64,000 nt of DNA from NCBI RefSeq assembly GCF_033473495.1, contig NC_088937.1:1178001-1242000 (forward strand), written 5' to 3'. The DNA is from Cercospora beticola. Taxonomy: Eukaryota; Ascomycota; Dothideomycetes; Mycosphaerellales; Mycosphaerellaceae. Numbering within the stretch: the first letter of the stretch is position 1; every line of letters starts with the position of its first letter. Under the pieces are notes generated by a model, which saw only the letters and a program-made list of their open reading frames with translations, searched no databases and was not told the origin of the DNA. The translations under genes and the position numbers were made by a program. Of this stretch, positions 33,882 to 45,472 are shown one piece after another.

Positions 33882-34554
33882 GGCTAGTCTGTCTCGCTGT
33901 ATGCGAGACCGGAGCAGCTGCACTTGGAGTGGGTTGCTGAAGAACAGGAGCGGCTCGAGTACGTTGCTGGATCGCGTCGTGCTCAAGCATCGGACAAATG
34001 CCAAGCGCGGAGTGGTGGAGAGCCCGTGGGCAAGGCGGAGCAGGAACGGAGGTGCCAATGCGACGACGGCAAGGCAACAATGGACGGTCGCGGCGAGCAA
34101 CAGGTGCGGAGACGGGCGGAGGATCAGGCAGCAGGCGAAAGGCTGAAGGCTGGCTGATGAACTGCGCTCACGGCTGGGATGGGGCCATGAACGAGGGAGA
34201 GGAGTCGGCGGAAGTAGCCAGGGGGTGCTGCCTCCGTACAGTGGGGAAGCGCGCCGCGTTCATGCTTTGGCGCGGCCTGCACACGTCGGAGCGAGGATGT
34301 TGCTTCGACGAGCACGTTGGCCTGGCCGGATGAGGGGTGTGCATGTCGGTACGGATGGGAGGGAGTGAGACCGCGAGACCGCAGTGAGAGTGACTGCCAA
34401 GTCGTGCGTTGCTCAGCTTCCCGCCGCGTCCGTGTCCTTGAAGCTGCTCCACCACAACTACTCGTGTTGGAGACGAGGAGCCCGCCCACGGTTTCCAAAG
34501 CCCCCACGGATGTGATTACATAGCATGCCCTTCTACCAACAGCATGTTTGAGGT
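33882..34554. promoter_or_regulatory. Divergent promoter region RNase H1 / DUF202 gene
   Basis: About 670 bp. The first 380 bp next to RNase H1 form an AUG-less frame that is open on the minus strand and in phase with the gene. No recognisable binding-site cluster was found. Confidence 0.4.
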
Positions 34555-35135
34555 ATGCCACGCTCAAGTTCGGACCACCATTCCGTCCGCTACTCCCACC
34601 ACTTCACTGCACCGCTAGAAGCTCGAGGTCCTTCTCCACGATTTTCCCTTCTGACAAGGTCTCCACTCAGACTCGCCATGCATCAGATCGCTATCACCTA
34701 CGTCTGCACCGAGCGCGGTCTGTGGTGCTTACTCCAGGCGAATTAGTCGAAATCCGTGCCGCGCAACGAACATTCGAAGGTGCATACATCAGAACAAGCC
34801 TGAGCCAATTCAGCTTCGCTCTGGTTGTACTGAAAATCTTCACGAGCGAATTCTACAGCATAGGTAAGCGTGCTGCACAGATCCTTGAGCCATGCACGAC
34901 TGCCGCTCACACCGCCGCAGGTGCCCTGTTCGCAGTCTATGGGGCAGGAGTGCTCGCAGTGAGTGCTTTCAGACGAATGCAATCCAACAGACAATTTTTC
35001 ACGGAAGTAGGCGAGGACGGGTTGAGCAGAAAGCGCTTCAGAACGAGTGGTAACGTGGTCGTGATCTTGACTAGTCTCAGCATTTCGGCCTATATCACCC
35101 TTATAGTGCTCACAATACGACTGAAAGACTTGTGA
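34555..35135 (+). CDS. DUF202-family membrane protein, probable frameshift near the N-terminus
   Basis: The core frame carries VVLTPGELVEIRAAQRTFEG, then three hydrophobic helices (SQFSFALVVLKIF, GALFAVYGAGVLAVSAFR, VVILTSLSISAYITLIVLTI), as in DUF202 domain proteins (small membrane proteins, relatives of Vtc1-type helices). A 57-nt intron (34864-34920, GTAAGC...GCAG) is in phase, so both spliced and unspliced forms stay open (FYSIG joined to ALFAVYG). The only plausible start, ATG 34555 (MPRSSSDHHSVRYSHH), lies in a different frame from the core (frame change between about 34606 and 34616). Either a one-base indel (real or sequencing) or an unseen exon explains this. The core is intact. Confidence 0.65.
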
Positions 35136-36529
35136 CATGAATACGGATTGACCTCAGCGCCTTGTGACCGACTCCCTCGTTTAGAGGGCAAGCACTTGGA
35201 TGTCGATCAATAGATATCGGTGGTGACGAAGCAACAGTCTGCATCTGCAGAAGAGCTCACCAATCTTCCTCATATGCATAGCAGACACACCGTGACATCG
35301 TGTACGCAGTTTCCTGCATGTCCCTCCTCCTGCGCGATGACATCGATCACCCTGCCGCCTATGCCACAGTCAACGTGAGGTTGCTGTAAACATCTCCATC
35401 GATATGAGAGTATCCTCGTAGAAAACTACTCTGTCGTTGTGGCAGCTCGAAGCGCAGTCTGCGGCGCCGCCATTGGCCGACGATGTGCCTGGGACAGCCA
35501 CAATCCAAATTGGGTGAAGCCGAAAGATCCTGAGCATGAGCATGGACATACTTGTTGCGGAGAGAGCAACACCTCTCCGTTGTATCGATCGGCAAAAATG
35601 GCAAGCTATGGCATGGGTTCACGCTGCTGTCAATCGTCAAATAGTCTGGTTGAGATGGTCGGACCGTGGGAGCTAGCTGTTGAAAGGTTAATGGGCTGAG
35701 AACCCGCCGCTTAGGTGAAGCTGCCAAGTGTGCAGTGGCCTGATGTCGACTTGCGGAGTGGCGATCACGACGCGTATACTACTGTACCTAGTCATGCGAA
35801 ATGGGAGGCATCGAGTACAAGGAGCCCCGAGCGGTTTGGACTCCCTCCAAAGAAGCCGTACCATTGCACGGCGATCGATATCATATATGCGCTTGGCAGG
35901 AGCGGCCAGATATAGAGATGAGGCTCAACAAGCAAATGTCCGCAGGGCCTGGGCGGCGGGCGTGCAGATGTCTCGCGCGCAGATTGGTAGGTTTGGGTTT
36001 GCGCCGACACAGGGCCTCCCGCACTCCGGACAGCAGAAGAACACCCTGCGCGGGAGCTGCTGGAAGGTACATGTAGTGCTACGCCTGCTCGCCGCGTGTC
36101 TTGTGCTTGTCCTGCACCTCTGCTGCTGTTCAGGCGACCGGTCTGACGAAGCACTCCGCCCTGTTCGCCGCCTCGGCGTCGTGGGAGCATTCTGTCGTTT
36201 CCCTTTTCATTCATAAAATTAGCTTCTTCTGGACCAGGAACCGCGAGCTTCGCGTTTGGCGACTTCGGCGTTACCATCCCCGTCTGGAAATCGTGCGGCA
36301 GCGCTCACGAGCACGCGGCAGCACAGATCATCACGACTGGAGCCGTGGAGTCATCATCATCCGTCGGTCGCGCAGAGGGTAGAAATTTGCAGCGTCTGCT
36401 CCAGTTTTTGCCAACAATGACGGCAAGTTGAGAGCGCCTTGGAAGGAACAACTCCGGTCGCGCTTGGCCCTGCAGCTCAGCACAGCGCGAGGCGTCATCT
36501 CACTCTTGCCCTGCGATTTCGCCAGCGAT
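35136..36529. other. Intergenic region upstream of the PFK-2/FBPase-2 gene
   Basis: About 1.4 kb. Several frames of 60-160 codons overlap on both strands and none has a recognisable domain. The frame of the downstream gene is open from 36428 but first has ATG at 36530. The region presumably holds a long 5' leader and promoter. Confidence 0.4.
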
Positions 36530-39078
36530 ATGCCACATGCAGTGGCGCAGAATAACACCCCAAACGCAGAATATACCAATGATGGCGTCGGTCTAGGCGG
36601 AGCAGACACTAACGCGCACGCTGCTCGCACGTGTTCGTGTCACGAGGAAGACAACTCGCAACTGGGGCTCTTCCGTCGTCGCCAATCCTCGACCATCCAG
36701 CAACAGCAGTCTAAGCTAGCGCAATACGCCGCCATGAGGGCCAGTGCTGAATCCGAGCGGAGCAACCGCAACGAAGAGCCACAGAATGATCAGCAGGTGG
36801 AGTCACTGCGAAATCAGCTCGACCGGACGCTCTCTCAATCGCAACGTGAACATGCCAACGCCTCTCCAGCACCGCGGAACTCCTCATCAAACGACTTCCT
36901 CGCTGCGCCGAAGCGACTACCTTCTCACCGGGGAGGCTCTCTCGCAGCTGTCATGAACGGCACCTTGCAAGAGGTTTCTGGTGCCACCATGGCGCTGAAC
37001 GATACTCCAGCCATTACGCCATCGACTACGGCGCCGAATTCTCCAAAGATACTGGCCATGTCCAAAGGGCAGGCCCCTACCAGCAACGGCAGCGACAGTC
37101 CTAGCCATCCGAGCCAGTGGAATCTCGCTCCCCGACGACAGAATTCGGGCACCTCGACCCCGCGTGTACGGCCTACAACACTCGATATCCCTGGCTTGAC
37201 CAAGAGCAAGGTGTCGCCGGATGGACGAATTGCGCAGCGAGATGTTGGCTCGAAGCTGGTCATTATCATGGTTGGCTTGCCAGCAAGAGGAAAGAGTTAT
37301 ATCACAAAGAAGCTGGCCCGATATTTGAACTGGCTGCAACACGATACAAGGATTTTCAATGTGGGCGAACGACGTCGCACGGTAGCAGGTGGACCCAACA
37401 GTCTAGAGAAGACGAAAAGCCATCAGAGCCAAGCAGCTCACAGCGATGACAAACGAGAGAGCATACAACCTCGACCATACCCGCAGGGTGAGCGAACCGC
37501 ACATCACCCTTCCGTTGCTCAGATCATCCTGAACGGCCAAACGAAGATCGAGCCTCCTCAGACACCGCAGCAGAGTAACGAACCTGGCCAGGCCAACGGC
37601 GACCCATTCGATGGAAGGCCAGCACCAGATAGAAAACAGAGCTTGGCAACTGCCGTCCTTTCGAAAGACGTTCCCGAGCAGAAGGCGGAGAATGGTGACG
37701 AGAATATGGAACAGAACGCGGCATTTTTCGATCCACAGAACAAGAAGGCGTCGCAGATTCGTGAGCAAGTAGCCCGCGAGACCCTTGATGATCTCCTGGA
37801 TTACATCTTGTACGAGAACGGAAGTATTGGCATCCTCGATGCTACAAACAGCACTCTGGCGCGACGCAAGATGATAATGGACCACATCCGCGAACGTGCT
37901 GGCCCACAACTGAATGTGCTCTTCCTTGAGTCCAAATGCGTGGATCAGGATTTGCTAGAGGCCAACATGCGTCTGAAGCTACAAGGACCAGACTACCGCG
38001 AGATGGATCCAACAATCGCGCTGCAAGATTTCAAGGCGCGAGTGAGAGAGTACGAAAAGGCATATGTGAGTCTAGGCGACTACGAAGAGAAAATGCACAT
38101 GCCTTACATCCAAATGATCGACGTCGGACGCAAGATCATTAGTCACCAGATCAAAGGATTTCTAATGGCGCAGGCAAATTATTACCTGCTGAACTTCAAT
38201 CTGGCACCTCGACAAATATGGATCACTCGTCATGGTCTTAGTCAGGACAACGTGTCTGGCAAGATTGGAGGCGACAGTGACCTCGCGCCCGAGGGGCATA
38301 TGTATGCCAAGTCATTGCAGAAGTTTATCGCTGAGAAGCGCAATGAATGGGATATCAAGCAGATCGAGAATCTCAAGAACACACATTTCCCCCCGCAGCC
38401 AGGAGACGTCACACCACCGAACCCTTACTACCAGCCGCAGTCGCCCACTTCAGAGGGCGATGAAACGAATTCGATCCTCACCGAAGCTTCAGCTGTGGGA
38501 TATGAGCCAAAAGCATTCTGTGTGTGGACTTCGATGCTGAAGCGAAGCATCCAGACTGCGCAATATTTCGACGACGAGGAGTACGACACAAAGCAAATGC
38601 GCATGTTGGATGAGTTGAACGCCGGCGTCATGGAGGGCCTCACGTACTCGTGTATAAGCACACAGTACCCGGAGGAGTACCGCAGCCGGAGGGCTGATAA
38701 GTTGCACTACAGATACCCTGGGCCAGGCGGAGAAGGTGAGATAGCACCTTGTCAGCAGTTGAATTTCCTTGCTAAGTGTACACAGGTTATTTGGATATCA
38801 TCAATCGCCTCCGACCTGTCATCGTGGAGCTGGAGCGCATGACTGATCATGTACTTCTGGTTGGACACAGGAGTGTTGCTCGTGTGCTCCTGGCCTACTT
38901 CCGAGGGCTGAAGCGGGAAGAAGTTGCAGATCTTGACGTCCCTCTCGGCATGCTTTATTGTCTTGAGCCCAAGCCTTACGGCGTCGACTTCAAGGCATAC
39001 AAGTGGGACAGAGACACCGAATGGTTCTACGAGGTGCCCAACTTCCAGTTGCGAAGAGCTGAGGACGACATGGTGTAG
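36530..39078 (+). CDS. 6-phosphofructo-2-kinase / fructose-2,6-bisphosphatase
   Basis: Exons 36530-38735 and 38786-39078 (intron 50 nt) give 832 aa. The N-terminal 240 residues are disordered, Gln/Ser/Pro rich. The kinase domain has the P-loop MVGLPARGKSYITKKLARYL (from about residue 247) and FNVGERRR. An unusual insertion of roughly 100 polar residues follows before FFDPQNKKASQIREQV, then ESKCVDQDLLEANM. The bisphosphatase domain has TRHGLSQDN (R567, H568, G569), LDELNAGVMEGLTY (acid residue) and, in exon 2, LLVGHRSVARVLLAYF (second catalytic His). Kinase and phosphatase key residues both appear kept, so the enzyme may be bifunctional, setting fructose-2,6-bisphosphate levels that control glycolysis versus gluconeogenesis. 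The start is the first in-frame ATG; a later ATG at 36734 is possible. Confidence 0.9.
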
Positions 39079-39590
39079 AGGTACGTCGCCCAGGATCCAA
39101 GGCCACAGAGCATATGCTGACTTGATTGTAGTGCCTGTCAACTCAATCTTTCCAAATCGGAGGCCACCCTTTCTACCTTGCCTCAGCGCAGAGTACGATT
39201 TACTCTCGGAGGCTAAGCATAGCTTGCATAGCGATACAATCGGATGCGTGTATGATGCATTTCCAGCGATAGAATCAGGGAATGAATGACGACAGAGACG
39301 GATTACAATCATGATTCTTGGTGTACCATAGAGAGCGATGGACTTTCGATTTAGCGAGGCGTTGAGGGTCAACAGAACTGGCTACTAGACGAATAGAGCT
39401 GGCGCGCCAAATGATACTAGTTTTCACTTCTCAATATGTTCCTTCGCAGCATGTCTTTTGCATGTGAAGGGCAGCAGTCGGAATAAACTCGGCGATATTG
39501 CTGCGGAGAAGACCTCCGCTTCCAGTGATGCACATCATCGATTCCAGTCGCTCTTCACATCCCTCATTCATTTCACTACGATCAGCAATC
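39079..39590. other. Intergenic region upstream of pet100
   Basis: About 510 bp containing the 3' UTR of the PFK-2 gene and the pet100 promoter. No further gene was seen. Confidence 0.4.
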
Positions 39591-40044
39591 ATGGGCGGCC
39601 CAAATCTCGAAGTCTTCAAGGTACATCACGCATCCAATGTAAACGGATATCCCCAACTGACGAATTCCTCGCGCACTACAGTTCGGCATGTACATCATGT
39701 TCCCAATCGGATTCATGTACTACTTCGGCATCAACCTCGACTCACGCTTCTCCGTCCCCGATTTCTGGCCCAAGAAAGGTCAAACGCACGAAATTCCATT
39801 CGAGAGAGATGAAATTAAAGAAGAGATTGAGAGGCTGAAGCAGAGGAGATTGGCTGCTCGGGCGAGAAGACTGGCCGCTGAAGAGCAAGGATTGGACACC
39901 GCGACGCATGTTAATGAGAATGAGGTGCGAGAGGGACGGACGAGGGAATATTTGAGTAATACGAAGGTTTTGCCGAGGGAGGGGGAGGTGCCGGAGGAGG
40001 AGAGGGGTGGGAAGAAGGGTGGGTGGTTTGGGTGGGGGAAGTGA
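39591..40044 (+). CDS. PET100: Pet100, cytochrome c oxidase assembly chaperone
   Basis: A 30-nt exon (39591-39620, MGGPNLEVFK) is joined over a 61-nt intron (39621-39681) to 39682-40044, giving 130 aa. The junction makes FKFGMYIMFPIGFMYYFGIN, a single transmembrane helix that is the Pet100 hallmark, followed by DSRFSVPDFWP. The C-terminal half is a charged helix (Arg/Glu rich) ending in Gly/Trp-rich GGWFGWGK. Pet100 sits in the mitochondrial inner membrane and helps assemble cytochrome oxidase subunits. With qcr10 it is one of two respiratory-chain genes in the window. Confidence 0.88.
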
Positions 40045-40830
40045 GTGATGGGTTTGACGAATATGAAAGGACGCTACGCGGAACGAGACACGGCTTGGGA
40101 GCAATGCCGGTTCTAGTTTCGCCTGGAGTCTGGGAAATCGTGTTGAGAGGGGTTCCGAGCGAGAGCAGACACCACGAGTCGAAGACAAAGCGTGCTGGCG
40201 CGTGCGAGTAGCAGCAAGATGACCACTCTGCCACGCCTGCACTGAACGAACACAGACAAAACCCGGCACGAAGATCTGCTGCGCGAGGCCATCTCCGAGA
40301 CCATCTACAGGACTGCGCGCAACGAGTGCCCGACCATGGAGCAGCGCAATGCGATACCCAAAGCAACGAAGCCGATCAGAGACCAGTCTGCTCCGTCACA
40401 ATATTAGAAGAGCTGGCCAGCCTGCATTTACACGGCCAGGCTCGAAGAATGCAACGCAGCAATCTCACTCAACATAATCACTGGAACATTCCTGTGCTGG
40501 TCAGCATGGCTTCGACTGCCATTTGTCGGTCCTGTCACTGTGTTGCATGGGACACTGGGCTCGCCAGGAAACAGCCAGACATTGTCCATAGAGATGCATA
40601 ACGACTCTCCACTCGACTGCGTACAGACAGATGGAAATGACATGATCATGGACCTTTTTTTTCCACAATTTTGGGCTTGTCACGCTTCTGTGTAGCCTAG
40701 TCTAACGTCTGTAATCTAATGTTGGTCGTGGTATCATTGTAGTTGAACGTCATCTTCATGTCGGGTATATCAATGCCGGTAAGCCTGTGCTCACTCCGCA
40801 GGCTGGTAACAAAATCGTTTCTTCGGCACG
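40045..40830. other. Intergenic region between pet100 and the aspartic protease gene
   Basis: About 790 bp, convergent. It contains an ATG at 40219 followed after eight codons by TGA, then 53 further open codons (HEDLLREAISETIYRTARNE) to TAG 40405-40407. See findings. No other feature was seen. Confidence 0.35.
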
Positions 40831-42246
40831 CTATAGCGCGTATAGAGCAGCTCCAGCGACGGCTCCAAGAGCGGCAAAATTCCACGCTGGTGGTGCAGTG
40901 GGCTGGGCTGCAGCATCCAAAGTCATCGTGCCGATACGTGCACCTCCGCTAGCCACTGCCACGTCAGTGACAGCATTGGCAACGATCGTAGCATCAGGGA
41001 CACCTGATGAATTCGTGATCTCCAGAATGTTGTTCGTGGTCGAATTAAAGCTCGTCTGTGCCAAGCTGATTTCGTTCTGCGCAATGTCATAGACGACATA
41101 TGCAGATCGGAGAAACGTGTCGCCCAAAACTGGTGTACTGCCGTCTGCTGGCGAGATGCCCAGTATACACACTTCTTGCCCTCTGTCGGTTCCAGCTACG
41201 ATGACGAGCTCGTTCAACGGTACTCTGATCGTAGGAGACGAGAAGGTGAAGTCGATCGTGTCATCGGAATTTCCAAGACTGCAGTCTACGAATGCTGCGC
41301 CTTGGCTCTCGTCGTATTGTGCATTCACACTGTCGTAGATGGACTGCGTGATGTCGTTGGGCAGGTACATGAGACTGCTTCCTGAGTCAAGCAATGCCGG
41401 TATCGCTTGATCGCTTGCGATGGAGCCCGATTGACCATTCGCACCCACAGCGGTCAATGCAATGATGAATTCGGCGTACACTCCTTGCTCCTTCACAACC
41501 GGTAGGGTCTCGAGGGCGCCAGTGTATTTGGCTGTATTGACGCCACCGAACAATATCGATCCGGTGGAAGCATCGAGGTCGTTTAGCCACAAGCTGTAGG
41601 CGTTCGAATTGATGGCACCAGTGTCGACCAGGTTCTGCGGTACATTCGGATATGTCTTGCCCCCATTATACCTCACTGCCACTTCGTTACTCGCGTAGCC
41701 GATTCCAAGTATTCCTTCCTCGGAGCTGGACGTATATCCCACGCCAAACTGCTGTGTTTCCAATGTGGTGCCGCCGATTTTGACAACGTCGGTCACATAG
41801 TCGCCAGTAGCTCCGGAACCATCGACGTAGGAAATGTTGAAATTGCTGTTGAGATACGAATATGTCGAGGAGTCGTTGGCGCTGTATGTGCCAGATATTG
41901 AACAAAGATTGCCTCTTTGCTTGCAGACATGGCTGTCTGCTACATTCACCCACAAGTCGCTACTGCCAGTGTCCAAGTGTAGCCGGAATTGCTGTTCTGG
42001 TGTCCCGATTGAAACATTGGCAAAGTATAAAGTTTCCTCATTGTCCAGAGTTACGCCCAATGTATCTCGTTTCCGGAGTTTCCGCCGTCTTCGATCATGG
42101 GCCAAAGGATTGTCGATGTGTTTGCGTTGTATTGAGTGCTCGACCACTCGTGGCGGCAAGCCATCGTTGCGCTTGACCAGGTTGATGGCGTCAACGGTCG
42201 TGCCAAGAACGCTTGCGGTGAAAGCGACAGCCACTGAAGTTCGCAT
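40831..42246 (-). CDS. Secreted, GPI-type pepsin-like aspartic protease (yapsin/candidapepsin-like)
   Basis: A single exon encodes 471 aa. The order is a signal peptide (about 1-20, VAVAFTASVLGTTVDA), a propeptide ending in a dibasic cluster (RRRRKLRKR, cleavage likely after residue 60), and a pepsin-like domain. The domain has two catalytic aspartates, D92 (LHLDTGSSDLWV) and D287 (ALLDSGSSLMYL). A flap tyrosine region (YVDGSGATGDYVTD) is present. The C-terminus is Ser/Ala rich and ends in a hydrophobic tail (WNFAALGAVAGAALYAL), suggesting a GPI-anchor signal. Several N-glycosylation sites (NVS, NIS, NSS) fit a cell-surface protein. Such proteases trim surface proteins and cell-wall precursors. 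Confidence 0.92.
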   Translation of the reverse strand: MRTSVAVAFTASVLGTTVDAINLVKRNDGLPPRVVEHSIQRKHIDNPLAHDRRRRKLRKRDTLGVTLDNEETLYFANVSIGTPEQQFRLHLDTGSSDLWVNVADSHVCKQRGNLCSISGTYSANDSSTYSYLNSNFNISYVDGSGATGDYVTDVVKIGGTTLETQQFGVGYTSSSEEGILGIGYASNEVAVRYNGGKTYPNVPQNLVDTGAINSNAYSLWLNDLDASTGSILFGGVNTAKYTGALETLPVVKEQGVYAEFIIALTAVGANGQSGSIASDQAIPALLDSGSSLMYLPNDITQSIYDSVNAQYDESQGAAFVDCSLGNSDDTIDFTFSSPTIRVPLNELVIVAGTDRGQEVCILGISPADGSTPVLGDTFLRSAYVVYDIAQNEISLAQTSFNSTTNNILEITNSSGVPDATIVANAVTDVAVASGGARIGTMTLDAAAQPTAPPAWNFAALGAVAGAALYAL

Positions 42247-43617
42247 CCCGAATGAAACACGCGCCAGAGCCAGGACGTGAGGTCGATGCGACCACGGGAC
42301 AGGGCTCAGCGGCGATCCATGTATGTGTATTATACAGCGAGAAGAAAAGTCTCGATCTGCTCACATGGCCTCGTCCAGCTGTACGCAATGTTCAATGACG
42401 CGGCCGTTTGTTGCGACTAGTGCTGCTACCCACACTGGTGGCAATGTCGTCGTGTACATGGATCCGGCACAGCCGCTAAGATGACTTTTGTCTCAAAGCG
42501 ATGGATTTCTGGCCGTCATCTGAATTCTGCTTAGAACTGATGACGCTTTCGCTGATGTTGGATGAAAGTAAGCGTGAAGAATGCCCTCGGAAGATTGATC
42601 CTCGCGGCGCTCGAGGACGGCCGGTAAGTTTAATGCAAAGAGGCAATTTGATATGCTTGCGCGTCCAGGCTGCCGGTTACGTATTGCAGCTGCATGAATC
42701 GAAAGCCGCAAAATCGGCATCGCGAAACAGAAATGCCGATTCGCCTGACACTACATCAAGGTTACATGCGACATGCAATAGAGGCACACAAACTTACAGC
42801 TTTGCATTCGCCAATGTTCTTGTCGGGAACCCACTGTCAGCAGGGGCAAAGCAAGGCCAGAGGAGGGGCGACACTTTCTCGTCCGAGCATCTTGGCGCAA
42901 TCCGCACTCTTCGTGCTCGCACTATCTCGTGTCGCACAATATTGGCATCCAGACACAGGGCGCGTGTGGACGAATCTTTGTCAGACCGGGTCCCCATTCT
43001 CGGCATGCAGACGCAGTGCTACTTTTCATGTGAGAGAATCCCGGTGCTGATGCTTCAGCAAGGATGGTCTCCGGCATTCTGTTGACCGGCCAGTCTGCGA
43101 AGGGCATTGCGCCTTCTGTTTCCTTCATTGTCTGGACGCTGGATTGCTGGCACTGTGCTTGCGCGTGATACTGCTTGGAAACACCAGCAAGCTATGCTCT
43201 GCGGAGGGAGCCCCGTGGTCGCACTGTTGTAGCGCAGCGCGTAGCTCCATGTCAGTACTCGCTCCGGCGTCCTGATAGCTGCAATGGTCCGGACTGAGTA
43301 CCCACAAGTGGGCAAGGAAAGATAATATATATGCCTGTTGGTGCGCCTTTGTGCTACGATTGAGATGTCGTTGACGCGTGCAGTCAAGATCAAGAGTCTC
43401 GCGAGGGCGGATCAAGGCAAGCCAAGTCGGGGCTGAGTCCTTTGGCCAACGCTCTTGCATGGCGCTTGAGCATTGGGGTGGAGCGAGCACGATCCTTCTT
43501 GGCTCCTGCTGCGCTGCACAAATCAAGAAAGATCGGGACAAACGTATTGAGACAATTCCGTCTGAGGACTTTCAGACGAATGTTTCCATGCTATCTCCTG
43601 CAGAGCAACAATTACTG
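42247..43617. other. Intergenic region between protease and GH47 genes
   Basis: About 1.37 kb. Frames up to 194 codons (42501-43085, plus) have no recognisable domain, mixed composition and no intron support. I see no tRNA or repeat. It includes the protease promoter. Confidence 0.4.
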
Positions 43618-45472
43618 TCATGACTGAACAGCGGGTCGCTTGAACGGATGTGCCTCAGTATTGAAGACCCAGTCGTCTAGACTGATGGAATCGACTTCTG
43701 AGTAAAGCAAGTAGAAGTACTTCAAAGTCTCGGCGAGCCAGAAACTTTCCATGCTGTTCATCTTGACGCTGTGTCCCGTACTCTCGAGCCAAGCAGGATC
43801 GTACGTTACATCTGCGAGCGCAGCGTTCGCGATGTCCGTTTCTGTAGCATTGACGATACTGGTAAACATTTCCCATCCTCGATCCAGCAGGTATGTCTGC
43901 CCGGTAGTCCTATAGAGGATGAATACGCTCTCGATCGTTTCCGGCCGCAGAATGTATCGCCTATCCCGGATATTGGTGAAGCCTTTAGGCAGCCGAAGGT
44001 CGTCGATCGGATCTTGGTCTCGGGTCGCATCGAATTGGTTGACGGCATCTCGCCACTTCTCTTCGTCCCACGGGCATTCTCCCTGGCGCGAAGGGCACGG
44101 AACCATTTCGAAGACTTCGGGCATGACTCCCATTGGCAAAGCTTGATATGCCCAGATGCATCCATCTGTAAGCTTCTTGCCGATATCCACATGATCCTCC
44201 TGCTCGGTCAATCGTCCACCGAGTGCGAACATGCCTCCAGCGAAGCACACCAAATGCTGGCCTTGTGGTTCCAGCTTGGGCGGCTTGCCCATCTCTGCAC
44301 GTACGTTGCCGCTCATCAGAATATCAGCGCCGTCCGGCGTCATCGGCTTCCAAAGGTTGTGTTTGATGGCGGTCTTCATACTTCGCTTGTACATTCGCGC
44401 GTAGATGGGGTCGGTTCCTCCCAACAAAGCATGCATCTTCGGAAAGTACTCGTACAGTGAGTCCGACATCGCGGAGAGTGTAAAGTAGGTGTCTTTGGTA
44501 AAATCAGCATCGCGGCCATTTACCACGACTTGAAACATCCCAGGAAGGTGAGTATCTTCCTGCTGCTTTGCAAATAGTTGCATGACCCGGTTGACCGCAT
44601 CGAAATATCGCATGTCTCCTGTTAGCTGCGACAAGTGAGTAAATTCCATACTCAAAGAACCAATTTCAGCAACAAGCACGACATCGTCAGCGACCTGTCG
44701 AGTCGTGAGAGCAGCTTGGGGACGCCAACGAGTTATAGGCATGTGGTTTGGAGTGTCAAACGCCTTCAATAGCATTTCACCAAACTCTGTGGCCTTGTCC
44801 AACAGTCTCTTATCTTCACTGAGATCGTATGCAGATAAGAATCCGCCCAAGTGCCTGATTGTAGTTTCAAACACATTGACAGATTCTTCTGTGCACTTGG
44901 AAAGATCGATCGTGATCGCAGCTTGAACAGCTTGCTCAAATTCGTCCTTCAGGTCCTGCGAAAAGCTCAATGCTTAGCAGAGTTCAAGTCGAACCACATA
45001 CTATCGATATTTTGCGACTCACCATGATCCAGAGAGTATCGAGAGAGTCCACCAAAGTCGCGGCCCATCCGCCAAAGCCATTCTTGAAATTGCCCGTGAT
45101 AGGTGTAACTTCGTCCATGAGCCAGGCATGTTCGGTGTAAGCTTTCCAACATCGCTGAAAGGTAGCTTTCACGGCGGCTCGTCTTTCTCGTCGAATGGCT
45201 GCTTGCTCTGCTGTCTCTTTTGCGAAATCGAATTGAACCTTGGGAAGCCTTCGAGGTTTTGCTGTGGGTAGAGATGTGATGCTCTCGGGCTGATAATGCA
45301 AAGGAACGTCCGACCAGCGGAATTGCCCATCATTCTGACTTTTGCCAGAGCGGAAGAATGCAGCATATTGAATTCTCGTTTGAGATGCTATATTCTGCCG
45401 AAAGTGTGTGAGGACGATTAAGGCGACCACCGCCACGCCGGCGTAGGTCACGTAACGGCGAAGTGATATCAT
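43618..45472 (-). CDS. Glycoside hydrolase family 47 alpha-1,2-mannosidase
   Basis: Exons 45023-45472 and 43618-44955 with a 67-nt intron (GTGAGT donor, GCTAAG branch) give 595 aa. An uncleaved signal anchor (about residues 9-22, VTYAGVAVVALIVL) indicates a type II membrane protein of the ER/Golgi. The GH47 catalytic domain begins at about residue 105 (FQRCWKAYTEHAW, DEVTPITGNFKNGFGGWAAT, LVDSLDTLWIM joined by splicing to DLKDEFEQAV). Later motifs include YILRPETIESVFILYR and MESFWLAETLKYFYLLYS. These class I mannosidases trim Man9GlcNAc2 N-glycans or recognise misfolded glycoproteins (EDEM-type). A trimming-enzyme role is favoured but not proven. Confidence 0.9.

Noticed and set aside
42501..43085. 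194-codon plus-strand frame as a gene
   Set aside because: No recognisable motif and mixed composition. Overlaps other frames and lies in a long promoter-type gap.
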